Part shown: piece by piece, positions 56,881 to 64,000 of the stretch | Layout: each line of letters opens with the position of its first letter | Position numbering within the stretch: position 1 is the first letter of the stretch | Assembly (NCBI GenBank): GCA_964356135.1 | Contig: CAYHGV010000001.1 | Location: 11,945-75,944, forward strand | DNA from: CAYHGV01 sp964356135 | GTDB taxonomy: Bacteria > Hydrothermota > Tepidihabitantia > CAYHGV01 | DNA: 64,000 nucleotides | Direction of reading: 5' to 3' | The notes under the pieces: generated by a model | Database searches by the model: none | The model's input: the letters and a program-made list of their open reading frames with translations, nothing else | What the model was told of the DNA's origin: nothing | Translations under genes and position numbers: made by a program

Positions 56881-59004
56881 TCAAAAATAAACGAGGTATT
56901 TTATCTTTATCGCTCCAACCTGGTTCTGGAGTGCGAGCCGACCGTCGGAGGCTTGCTGCCGGTAGTCGGTAATGGCTATGTAGAACCAGGACTTAGGTCG
57001 AAAGTTCCATGAAAAGAGCAGACCGAAACGGTTGGCGGTAAAATCGACCTCGCCTAAGTTGGTTTGGGGAATGGAAAAGACGAGCTGGTCAAAGATGCCG
57101 ATACTCATCGTATTGGTTATAATAAAATCGACCCGCGGAGTCGCGGTCGGGGTCAGCGCCAGAACTGAATTCAGTGTATCCCACTCAACCCAGAGGTTGG
57201 AAGCGAGGGAAAGGTTCAACAGCGAGATTGTGTAATTCATCGATAACCACTGTGAACCCTGGTAGGCAAGAAATCCCCGGAGCCAGTTGTAACCGTACCA
57301 CACGGTGCCACCAAAATTGGCATTAAATTTTGAGCTGCTTGCCCAGACTACCAGATTGGCGCTGCGGCTCACGTAATGGGTGTCCGCTTCATAATAATCG
57401 CCTGCCCCGCCATCGAGATTGAAACCCCAGTTGCTGCGGAAATTGACATTGACCACACCAAAAGCCGTTTTCGACCAGTTCGCCGAGCCCGGTTCTTGAA
57501 CGATTCCGGCACCCGGACCGAACCAGAAACTCCGGACTGCGCCCTGGGGGTAGATGGTGAACGGTCCGGTTAATGTCTTAAACGTTTTTCTTCCTGCCCA
57601 GGGAACATAACCGATATCGCTGACGTCAAAGGAATCGTCGATAACTTCAGCACTCGCCATCAAGAGAAAGTTCTTGATGAAACCATTGTAGCCGGATGAG
57701 AACGCCCAGCCGGGTTTACGGTTTTTATCGCTCACCGCCGCCTGGGCAATGAGCTGGTTCGCACCGGAATGGTAGACACCATCCAGACCGAGGGCGTAAT
57801 TGTAGTTGTCCCGGTCAACCGCAGTAGCGCTGGATAAAAGCCCGAGGTCGAGTGTCGGCAGAAGCTTGTGCCGGGCACGGACAACGGCAAACGCCCGTTC
57901 GGGTTCGACCGTTGTCTGTAAGGTATCGTCAATCAATTCATGAACCCGACCGGTGTAAGCGCCGAAGCCGCCGAGATTCCAGGTTTCGGTTTTACCCGTG
58001 ATTTTAAGGCCTCCAATGATCGGTACCGCGGAATTACCAATCGACTTTCCGATCCGGCGCGAATAGAAAATTGACAGCGGTGAATAGAATTCGCTTTCGT
58101 CGCCAAAATCTGACATTCGGAAGATGTCTTTTCCCTCAAGAAAGAATGGACGCCGTTCAGAAAGGTAGGTTTCGTAGCGCGACAGGTTGATGGTGTAGGG
58201 GTCGGATTCGATCTGGGCAAAATCAGGCAAAACGGTGCCGTTAAGGGTGACCTCGGGGGTTATATCCCATTTGACATTTAAACTTGCGCTTGCTTTAACC
58301 TTGCCCCGTTGTTCTTCTATTCGGTCAGCGCGCACAAAACCTTCGGGGTAGAGTTCAAAATAGTAACCGGTGGATTGGGGTTGTATCGACCGCAGGACTC
58401 CAAATTTTGAGACCAGGAATCCTTCTTTTTGGTCGTATTCGGTCCAGAAGGTATTCTCCTGGTTCTCGGCAAAATACCGGCGAAAATTTATTCCCCATTC
58501 GGACAGGTTCTTTTTATAACGGATCGACTTGAACGGAATTTTGAATTCGACTTCATACCGGTCATCATAGACCTTGACCGCATAGAACCATACCCCATCC
58601 CAGGAATCATCCGAAGTCCGGCCATCGTCCAGTATCCAGCCATCCTGAGCGCAGCCGGTCGGGGTTAATCGAAAGTAGTAGGCGGTTGTCTTGCTGCCAA
58701 AGGGGTCAATGAAGAGGACTACCCGGTCTTCATACGCGCTGAGCGAGACGACCGGTTTGAGCTTCTTCGCCCAGCATCGGAATGCGACATAGAGATTGTG
58801 CCTGTCCTGTAAGAGATAGACGACGGTTGGGTCAGAGGCTGGGACCTTTTCATACGGTTGGTGCTGGATAAAATCGAACGCCGAGTCCGCTGCCTGCCAG
58901 ATTTCTTCAATAAAGCCATCGATGACGGGCGGCGTGTCGGCAATCCGCATCTCGACCGATTTGGGACTGCCTATAATGAAAAAACACAGTGCTAAATAAT
59001 TCAT
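56881..59004 (-). CDS. DUF5916 outer-membrane protein with N-terminal CBM9-like domain
   Basis: 707 residues with a short signal peptide. The N-terminal ~200 residues (PPVIDGFIEEIWQAA, RHNLYVAFRCWA, WGINFRRYFAENQE) form the CBM9-like sandwich; VTLNGTVLPDFAQIESDPYT and RRPFFLEGKDIFRM are DUF5916 hallmarks at the start of the barrel. The protein ends GAIKIKYLVYF. The role is unknown, possibly glycan or protein handling at the outer membrane. Fossils of a related C-terminus lie at 53750 and 54268. Confidence 0.88.
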   Translation of the reverse strand: MNYLALCFFIIGSPKSVEMRIADTPPVIDGFIEEIWQAADSAFDFIQHQPYEKVPASDPTVVYLLQDRHNLYVAFRCWAKKLKPVVSLSAYEDRVVLFIDPFGSKTTAYYFRLTPTGCAQDGWILDDGRTSDDSWDGVWFYAVKVYDDRYEVEFKIPFKSIRYKKNLSEWGINFRRYFAENQENTFWTEYDQKEGFLVSKFGVLRSIQPQSTGYYFELYPEGFVRADRIEEQRGKVKASASLNVKWDITPEVTLNGTVLPDFAQIESDPYTINLSRYETYLSERRPFFLEGKDIFRMSDFGDESEFYSPLSIFYSRRIGKSIGNSAVPIIGGLKITGKTETWNLGGFGAYTGRVHELIDDTLQTTVEPERAFAVVRARHKLLPTLDLGLLSSATAVDRDNYNYALGLDGVYHSGANQLIAQAAVSDKNRKPGWAFSSGYNGFIKNFLLMASAEVIDDSFDVSDIGYVPWAGRKTFKTLTGPFTIYPQGAVRSFWFGPGAGIVQEPGSANWSKTAFGVVNVNFRSNWGFNLDGGAGDYYEADTHYVSRSANLVVWASSSKFNANFGGTVWYGYNWLRGFLAYQGSQWLSMNYTISLLNLSLASNLWVEWDTLNSVLALTPTATPRVDFIITNTMSIGIFDQLVFSIPQTNLGEVDFTANRFGLLFSWNFRPKSWFYIAITDYRQQASDGRLALQNQVGAIKIKYLVYF

Positions 59005-59063
59005 ACCAGACCTCCCCGGCTATGCCGGTTTTAGCGATGAATCTACGATAACTGGTTTTAGTG

Positions 59064-59091
59064 ATAATAATGTAATTATTGTGAAGGTCAA
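59064..59091 (-). promoter_or_regulatory. Promoter of the DUF5916 OMP gene
   Basis: On the minus strand TTGACC, 16-bp spacer, TATTAT; leader ~55 nt. Confidence 0.6.
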
Positions 59092-59177
59092 GAAAAAATT
59101 AATGGCGGTGTTACGTTTAATTCCTTTTTACCGTTCTTCGGTTTTTGTCCTTGGGAAATAAATTTTACGAGATCCGT

Positions 59178-59205
59178 TTGACATCTTCGGCTCAGCGTCT
59201 ATAAT
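59178..59205 (+). promoter_or_regulatory. Full-consensus promoter of the PDZ-TPR-esterase gene
   Basis: TTGACA, 16-bp spacer, TATAAT. Confidence 0.8.
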
Positions 59206-59229
59206 AATTGGAACCTTAAAGGAGGCATC

Positions 59230-60720
59230 ATGAATAACCCAAATGATTTGCGTACATCGAAGAAACTCTTCCAAATGTCGGGCTGTTTGCTTCCATTGGT
59301 GCTGCTCATCATCGGAATTTTTTGCACCAAAGCCTACGGCATTGAAATGGAACGGGCTGCGGTCATGGAAATGGGATATGTCGGTGTTGGGACTGTCCCG
59401 TTTGAAAAAGAAGGGATAAAGGCAGTGCAGATAATGACAATAAGACCAGGGAGTCCTGCCGAAAAAGCCCGGTTCCAGGTTGACGATATCGTCCTTGAAA
59501 TCGATGGCCAGGGTATTGACAGCCCGGCTGCATTCACCGAATACATGAACCAGACCAAAGCCGGACAAAAATTGACCTTTACAATCCTGCGGGACGGCAA
59601 AAAGAAAAAAATCAGTGTCGTTCCATCCCGGCTGGCGCCCGTATCCCTGCGGGCTAAGCTAAGAAACCGACTCGGGGTTTCGCTGCGGGACCAAGCAGAA
59701 GCGGCACGTGCAAAAAAAGAATTCGACCGTGCGATTGAATATTACCAGCAGTGGTTGGCTGCCGACCCCTTGGATAAGAACTCCTGGTATAACCTTGCCT
59801 GTGCCTATGCGCAAAAAGGAGAAACGGATAAAGCCCTTGAAGCATTCGAGAGTGCGGTCGATGCCGGCTGGGATGATGTCAGCCGGTTCCAACAAGACAG
59901 CAGCCTTGTTTTGATCCGGGTAGAAAAGAGGTTCAAAGCAGCTCTGGAGCAGGCTGCTGAAAACAAAGCTTTCGACGAACCCGAAGGATATACCCGGCAC
60001 TTCATCCAGATGAACAGCCTGGGGACGTACATCGTTATGCTCCCGCCCGATTATGAAACATCCGAAAAAAAATATCCGCTGTGTTTAATTCTCCACGGGC
60101 ACGGGTCAACTGAAACCAGTCATGGGAAACTGGCAGACGAATTGAACCGGGAGGGTGTTATTTATGTTGCGCCGCGCGATCCCTACCCGCACACCGAAGT
60201 CTTCATGGATATGCGACAACCGGGCTGGACCGCATGGCCTCCTTACGATTTCGGCGCTGACACATTGACCTATTTTGGAATTTTCGACCGTCTCAATGTC
60301 GAATGGTTCTTTGCCTGTGCCGACGACGCAAAAAAGCACTACCGCGTGCTCGGCGATAGAATCTACATCCTGGGTCACAGCCAGGGGGCGGAACTTGCCA
60401 GTGTCTGCGCCGCGCTCCATCCCGAACTGGTGGCATCCTACTTTTCATATGCCGGTTTTTATCCGGATATCTATCTGGGCAAAGAATTCCTTGATGGGTT
60501 AAAGAGAAATAACGTAAAAGTTTATCTGGCACATTGCACGGACGATAAAGTTGTTGATCCGGCTGAATCGGCGAAATCCGAAAAAGCAATGACCGATGCC
60601 GGGGTCGATTGCAGGTTGAAGAACTTTCGGGGCGAGCACTCGTTCACCGCTGATGTTTATTCTTTCGCACGCGAGTGGCTCGACAAAGAAGTGCGGAGTA
60701 AAAAGAGTACGGTTAAGTAG
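59230..60720 (+). CDS. PDZ-TPR-alpha/beta hydrolase fusion protein
   Basis: 496 residues, AAAGGAGG upstream. Residues ~12-37 are a hydrophobic signal or anchor. A PDZ domain follows (VQIMTIRPGSPAEKARFQVD, DDIVLEIDGQGIDSPAAF), then TPR units (FDRAIEYYQQWLAADPLDKN, WYNLACAYAQKGETDKALEA), then a phospholipase/carboxylesterase-like hydrolase: LILHGHGS, ILGHSQGAELAS (Ser), HCTDDKVVDP (Asp) and GEHSFTADV (His). The three modules on one chain suggest a tethered envelope esterase with protein-binding parts. The substrate is unknown. Confidence 0.87.
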   Translation: MNNPNDLRTSKKLFQMSGCLLPLVLLIIGIFCTKAYGIEMERAAVMEMGYVGVGTVPFEKEGIKAVQIMTIRPGSPAEKARFQVDDIVLEIDGQGIDSPAAFTEYMNQTKAGQKLTFTILRDGKKKKISVVPSRLAPVSLRAKLRNRLGVSLRDQAEAARAKKEFDRAIEYYQQWLAADPLDKNSWYNLACAYAQKGETDKALEAFESAVDAGWDDVSRFQQDSSLVLIRVEKRFKAALEQAAENKAFDEPEGYTRHFIQMNSLGTYIVMLPPDYETSEKKYPLCLILHGHGSTETSHGKLADELNREGVIYVAPRDPYPHTEVFMDMRQPGWTAWPPYDFGADTLTYFGIFDRLNVEWFFACADDAKKHYRVLGDRIYILGHSQGAELASVCAALHPELVASYFSYAGFYPDIYLGKEFLDGLKRNNVKVYLAHCTDDKVVDPAESAKSEKAMTDAGVDCRLKNFRGEHSFTADVYSFAREWLDKEVRSKKSTVK

Positions 60721-61098
60721 AATTCAAATCAGGGGGAAAGGGGATAGGGGGGCTTGTCTAAAAATGCCATGTGGGGAGTCCGCCACACTTCTTGGCGGAC
60801 GACAGCAACAAAAAGATGAGATTCTTCGTCCGCCACACTTCTTGGCGGACGAAGAATGACTCCGCCTCGAAACGAGGCGAAAGTGAAGGTGCGTGGTTTC
60901 ACTCCGTTCGCCTATGTCGCGTCCATACTATAATTTGGACGCGCCGCATAACGTAATGACTAAAAGGACTTTCGGGACAAGTTCCAGGCTATTTTTAAAG
61001 GAAGGGAGATTGAGCTTAACAGGTCAAGATCAAACCTGAAACAGAAATCTGCACTGTAAATCTTTTGATCGTTTACTGCCGTACCGTCTGCCCGAGAT
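60721..61098. repeat. Intergenic palindrome cluster
   Basis: Two identical 7+7+7 elements TCCGCCA-CACTTCT-TGGCGGA (60779-60799 and 60829-60849), the second extended to ATTCTTCG...CGAAGAAT. Then GCCTCG-AAA-CGAGGC (the same palindrome as at 20895), and CGCGTCCA-N10-TGGACGCG near 60910-60935. No gene. Confidence 0.65.
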
Positions 61099-62592
61099 TT
61101 ACTTTACGAGTACGACCTTTCGCACGAGCGAAGTTCCTCCCCCGACGAGCCGGGCGAAATAGATGCCGCTCGGACAGGCGCGTGCATCCCAGGTCAAGGA
61201 AGTAGTAGTGAGTAGCGAGGAGCGAGGGGTGAGGGAAAAGGATTTGACCAGCCTGCCGTCGAGCGAGTAGAAGGAGAGAATGCCGGATGTACCGGCCGGG
61301 AGCGCATACCGGATAGAAACCTGTGAACCGTTGACGGTGGACACTTCAAATCCGAGAATCGGTTTTGATGTTCGATCCTCCGCCACTCCCGGAAAATCGT
61401 CCTGGTGGTATTTGACGACCCGCAGATCCATGTCGGTCTCGCCCGCAACATAAAAGTTGCCGGCGTTGTCCGATGCAATGCCGTAGAATTCATCGTCGGC
61501 GCCCCAGTCTTTGGTTATCGTCCAACCCGGATTGCCGTCTTTATCGTAGCGCAGGACGATAAGATCTTCGTTGGTGCCGTTATCGGTAGTGCCGACGACA
61601 TAGACGAAGTGGTCATCGACCGCGATGTCGTTGCCGACGTTTTCATGACCTGTGTCGAAGACCTTCTGCCAAATGACGGCACCATTCGGGTTCAGTTTGT
61701 TGGTGACGATGTATCCGGGCGTGCTGGGCGGGACATACGATACGCCGGTAAAGTAGACATAGTCCAGGATATCGACCGCGATGCCGTCGACGAAGTCGTT
61801 CGTCGTCCCCGAACCGTAGGCGATGTTCCAGAGAAGCGTGCCGGCAGGGTCGTACTTTATGACCCGGGCGTTATTATCGGAGCCGGAGTAGCCGCCGAGG
61901 TAGACTGAGCCGTCGGGTGCGACCGCGGCACCGTAGGCACAGCCGAGCAGAGAAGGATGAGCATCGTGCATAAGCACATTGCCCAGAGGGTCGTATTTGA
62001 CGGTTATGAAGTCGACGCCGGATACATAGACGTTACCCCACGGGTCGCAAACCGCCGCGTACGCCCACTCGTCTCCGCCGCCGTTATAGTTTTTTTCCCA
62101 GAGGATGTTTCCATTTTTGTCTAATTTCAAAGTGTAGAAATCATGATTGTAGCCGCCGGCAGTGTAACTATTACCCTGCCAGTCGATAGCCAGGCCCAAC
62201 GGCCAGTCGTTCGTTCCCGGATTGTGGGTTTTTTGCCAGAGCTCATTGCCGTTGGGGTCGTATTTAATGAGCCGGAATATATCGTCGTCTGCAGCCACAA
62301 CCGACCCGCCCGAGACCAGGATATTACCGTCGGGGTCGATCGCAATCCCGTTTGCCCAGTCTTCATTGCCGGAGTCGAAAGATTTTTCCCAGACCAGGAC
62401 CGGGTCACTTGCCAACGAGGCGTTGGTGGCGAATGAAGCATTCGTGGCAAACGAAGCGTTGGTTGCCAACGAGGCGTTGGTGGCGAATGAAGCATTCGTG
62501 GCAAACGAAGCGTTTGATGCAAGCGAAGCGTTGGGGGCAAGCGCTGCCAGTCCAACCAGCAGGCAAGCCACTGCGAATGAAAGGTTCTTCAT
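61099..62592 (-). CDS. Secreted SBBP/propeller-type protein with NASFAT hexapeptide array and sorting-like C-terminus
   Basis: 497 residues. After a signal peptide (SFAVACLLVGLAALAP) come seven hexapeptides of the form NAS(F/L)A(T/S), encoded by an 18-bp periodic repeat. Then six or so ~45-residue units (WANGIAIDPDGNILVSGG, FDSGNEDW, IKYDPNGNELWQKTHNPG) form an SBBP/propeller-like domain. The C-terminus (RYALPAGTSGILSFYSLDGR, ACPSGIYFARLVGG) is a Por/FlgD-like sorting domain. It is probably displayed or released outside the cell. Confidence 0.83.
   Translation of the reverse strand: MKNLSFAVACLLVGLAALAPNASLASNASFATNASFATNASLATNASFATNASFATNASLASDPVLVWEKSFDSGNEDWANGIAIDPDGNILVSGGSVVAADDDIFRLIKYDPNGNELWQKTHNPGTNDWPLGLAIDWQGNSYTAGGYNHDFYTLKLDKNGNILWEKNYNGGGDEWAYAAVCDPWGNVYVSGVDFITVKYDPLGNVLMHDAHPSLLGCAYGAAVAPDGSVYLGGYSGSDNNARVIKYDPAGTLLWNIAYGSGTTNDFVDGIAVDILDYVYFTGVSYVPPSTPGYIVTNKLNPNGAVIWQKVFDTGHENVGNDIAVDDHFVYVVGTTDNGTNEDLIVLRYDKDGNPGWTITKDWGADDEFYGIASDNAGNFYVAGETDMDLRVVKYHQDDFPGVAEDRTSKPILGFEVSTVNGSQVSIRYALPAGTSGILSFYSLDGRLVKSFSLTPRSSLLTTTSLTWDARACPSGIYFARLVGGGTSLVRKVVLVK
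62413..62520. repeat. Two 54-bp tandem repeats, each of three 18-bp units
   Basis: 62413-62466 and 62467-62520 are identical except for the final few bases. Each unit encodes one NAS(F/L)A(T/S) hexapeptide on the minus strand. A diverged seventh unit follows at the signal-peptide side. Confidence 0.85.
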
Positions 62593-62859
62593 AAAACCCC
62601 CTTTTTTGTGATTTTCAACGGGAAGCTTGGGGAAATGTCGTTATTAGCAGCTCGATGCCAAATATTGATAATCGCAGACTGCGGCATAAACCTATCAAAG
62701 CAAAAAAATTGGGTGTGTCAAGGGTGACAAACAGGTAAGTAATGTAACTTTTGGCCAGAGCCGCCCGGCGGTTACAAGCAGGCTCAGGCCGCAATGACAA
62801 AACGGCCGGGTTGGACCATTTTATTCTATCCGGAGATTTTTCAGATGAAAAGGTATTAT
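62593..62859. other. Intergenic region between uvrA and the hexapeptide-repeat gene
   Basis: Contains a possible minus-strand promoter for the repeat protein, TTGACA (62716-62721) with a weak TTTGAT 16 bp away. Nothing else is recognised. Confidence 0.4.
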
Positions 62860-64000
62860 CTACAGCACCTTTTTTAAAAACTGGCCGGTGTAGGAGGCGG
62901 GAACCCTGGCGACCGCTTCCGGGGAGCCTTCGGCAACGATGTAGCCCCCTTCGTCGCCTCCTTCCGGACCGAGGTCGATAATCCAGTCTGCACACTTGAT
63001 TACTTCTAAATTGTGCTCGATGACGACGACGGTGTTGTTCAATGAAACCAGACGGTTCAAGACATTCAATAATAATTTAATATCTTCAAAATGGAGACCG
63101 GTGGTCGGTTCGTCGAGAATATAAATCGTCCTGCCGGTGGCGATTTTCGAAAGCTCTTTTGCCAGTTTGACGCGCTGCGCTTCGCCGCCGGAAAGGGTGG
63201 GAGCGGGTTGGCCGAGTTTAATATAACCCAAGCCTACTTGATGGAGCAGTTCCAGCTTCCGTTTAATGGTAGGGATGTTTTCAAAAAACGCCAGAGCTTC
63301 GGTAATCGTCATATTGAGGACGTCGTAGATATTTTTACCCTTATATTTTATATCCAACGTCTCGCGATTGTAACGTTTGCCTTTGCAGACCTCGCACGGC
63401 ACATAGACGTCGGGCAAAAAGTGCATTTCGATTTTTATTATTCCGTCGCCGGCACAGGCTTCGCATCTTCCACCCCGGACATTGAATGAAAACCGGCCGG
63501 GCAGATACCCCCGAATTTTGGATTCCTTTACCAGGCTGAACAAATCCCGGATGGGCATGAATGCCTGGGTATAGGTGGCAGGGTTGGAGCGGGGGGTGCG
63601 GCCGATGGGTGACTGGTCGATGTTTATCACCTTGTCGATTCTTTTGATATTTTCGATCTTTTCGTGCGCACCGGGATTGACCTTCGAATAGTAAAACTCG
63701 CGGGCAAGCGCGCGATAGAGTATGTCGTAGAGCAGGGTCGATTTGCCCGAACCGGAAACGCCGGTGATGCAGACGAAGAGGCCCAGGGGAATTTTGACAT
63801 CGATATTTTTAAGGTTGTTCGCTGCCGCCTTTCGAATAACGAGAGCGTCGCCGTGGGGGAGGCGCCGTTCTGCCGGGACTGTAATCTTTTTTCTGCCGTT
63901 CAGGTAGGCACCGGTCAGCGATTGGGGGTTTGCTTCGATCTGTTCGGGCGTACCGGTGGCAACGAGATAGCCGCCGTTCTCACCCGCACCCGGACCAAGG
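62860..64000 (-). CDS. uvrA: Excinuclease ABC subunit UvrA, C-terminal part
   Basis: The frame is open at the right edge; about the last 380 residues are present. [20 protein letters not shown] is the Walker A of the second ATPase, [20 protein letters not shown] and [10 protein letters not shown] the zinc-finger module, [18 protein letters not shown] the ABC signature and [20 protein letters not shown] the Walker B. It ends [11 protein letters not shown]. UvrA recognises DNA damage and loads UvrB in nucleotide excision repair. Confidence 0.96.
   Translation of the reverse strand, partial: LGPGAGENGGYLVATGTPEQIEANPQSLTGAYLNGRKKITVPAERRLPHGDALVIRKAAANNLKNIDVKIPLGLFVCITGVSGSGKSTLLYDILYRALAREFYYSKVNPGAHEKIENIKRIDKVINIDQSPIGRTPRSNPATYTQAFMPIRDLFSLVKESKIRGYLPGRFSFNVRGGRCEACAGDGIIKIEMHFLPDVYVPCEVCKGKRYNRETLDIKYKGKNIYDVLNMTITEALAFFENIPTIKRKLELLHQVGLGYIKLGQPAPTLSGGEAQRVKLAKELSKIATGRTIYILDEPTTGLHFEDIKLLLNVLNRLVSLNNTVVVIEHNLEVIKCADWIIDLGPEGGDEGGYIVAEGSPEAVARVPASYTGQFLKKVL

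Noticed and set aside
61405..61908. 167-codon plus frame opposite the hexapeptide-repeat protein
   Set aside because: Valine/Asp-rich antisense product of a repeat gene; no start signals.
1..64000. tRNA, rRNA, riboswitch or CRISPR array
   Set aside because: I looked for TPsiC-like GGTTCGAATCC boxes, long direct repeats with unique spacers and known riboswitch cores and saw none that held up.

Overview
The window looks like a chromosomal segment of an anaerobic, H2-metabolising, Gram-negative-type (diderm) bacterium. I infer an uncultured lineage close to the FCB group or candidate phylum WOR-3/Stahlbacteria. The support is a group 4 [NiFe] hydrogenase fused genetically to Mrp antiporter genes, flavin-based NAD(P)H/ferredoxin genes, many lipoproteins, outer-membrane beta-barrels ending in aromatic residues, secreted beta-propellers with C-terminal sorting domains, and an archaeal-type AspRS. 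The lineage is inference; there is no rRNA in the window.

Layout. 1-11.0 kb (+): membrane-bound hydrogenase with three NuoL/M/N-like antiporter subunits and a full mrpBCDEFG-like set, expected to couple ferredoxin oxidation and H2 formation to H+/Na+ export. 11.3-12.8 kb: a secreted alpha/beta hydrolase. 13.1-19.1 kb: an AT-richer defence-like island with an orphan small protein plus MBL-fold hydrolase, an HNH nuclease, a HEPN-like protein, and an MjaI-like type II restriction-modification pair whose m4C methylase carries a degenerate staphylococcal-nuclease-like tail. 19.1-25.8 kb: envelope proteins, an HtrA-like protease, a metallophosphatase and a radical SAM protein. 25.8-32.8 kb (+): NuoE/NuoF/NuoG-like genes followed by SudB/NfnA and SudA/NfnB/GltD-like genes, probably an electron-bifurcating transhydrogenase sharing ferredoxin with the hydrogenase. 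32.9-40.2 kb (-): a PQQ-like propeller, then metG-tatD-rsmA-OMP-lipoprotein. 40.7-46.7 kb (-): secreted propeller and sorting-domain proteins, one IS481-type remnant and one sorting-domain fragment. 47-52.4 kb (+): GH114-like lipoprotein, HisJ, VapBC, AspS, RlpA, GNAT. 52.4-55.7 kb (-): flavodoxin, a rearranged block of DUF6922/DUF2283/DUF4258 genes with outer-membrane-protein tail fossils, and a nuclease pair. 56.1-64 kb: cold-shock protein, nucleotidyltransferase, DUF5916 OMP, a PDZ-TPR-esterase fusion, a repeat-containing secreted protein and the 3' part of uvrA.

Intergenic DNA is unusual. It is filled with palindromic dispersed repeats: a C(C)ACGAA/CACAGA-type family, an exact 7+7+7 palindrome (TCCGCCA-N7-TGGCGGA) nested inside that family, and several other hairpins, including inside the hydrogenase operon. 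Promoters are easy to see (TTGACA, 16-17 bp, TATAAT-like), and metG, aspS and one lipoprotein gene appear to be transcribed without a leader. I saw no tRNA, rRNA or CRISPR array. All calls come from reading the sequence; no database search was run.
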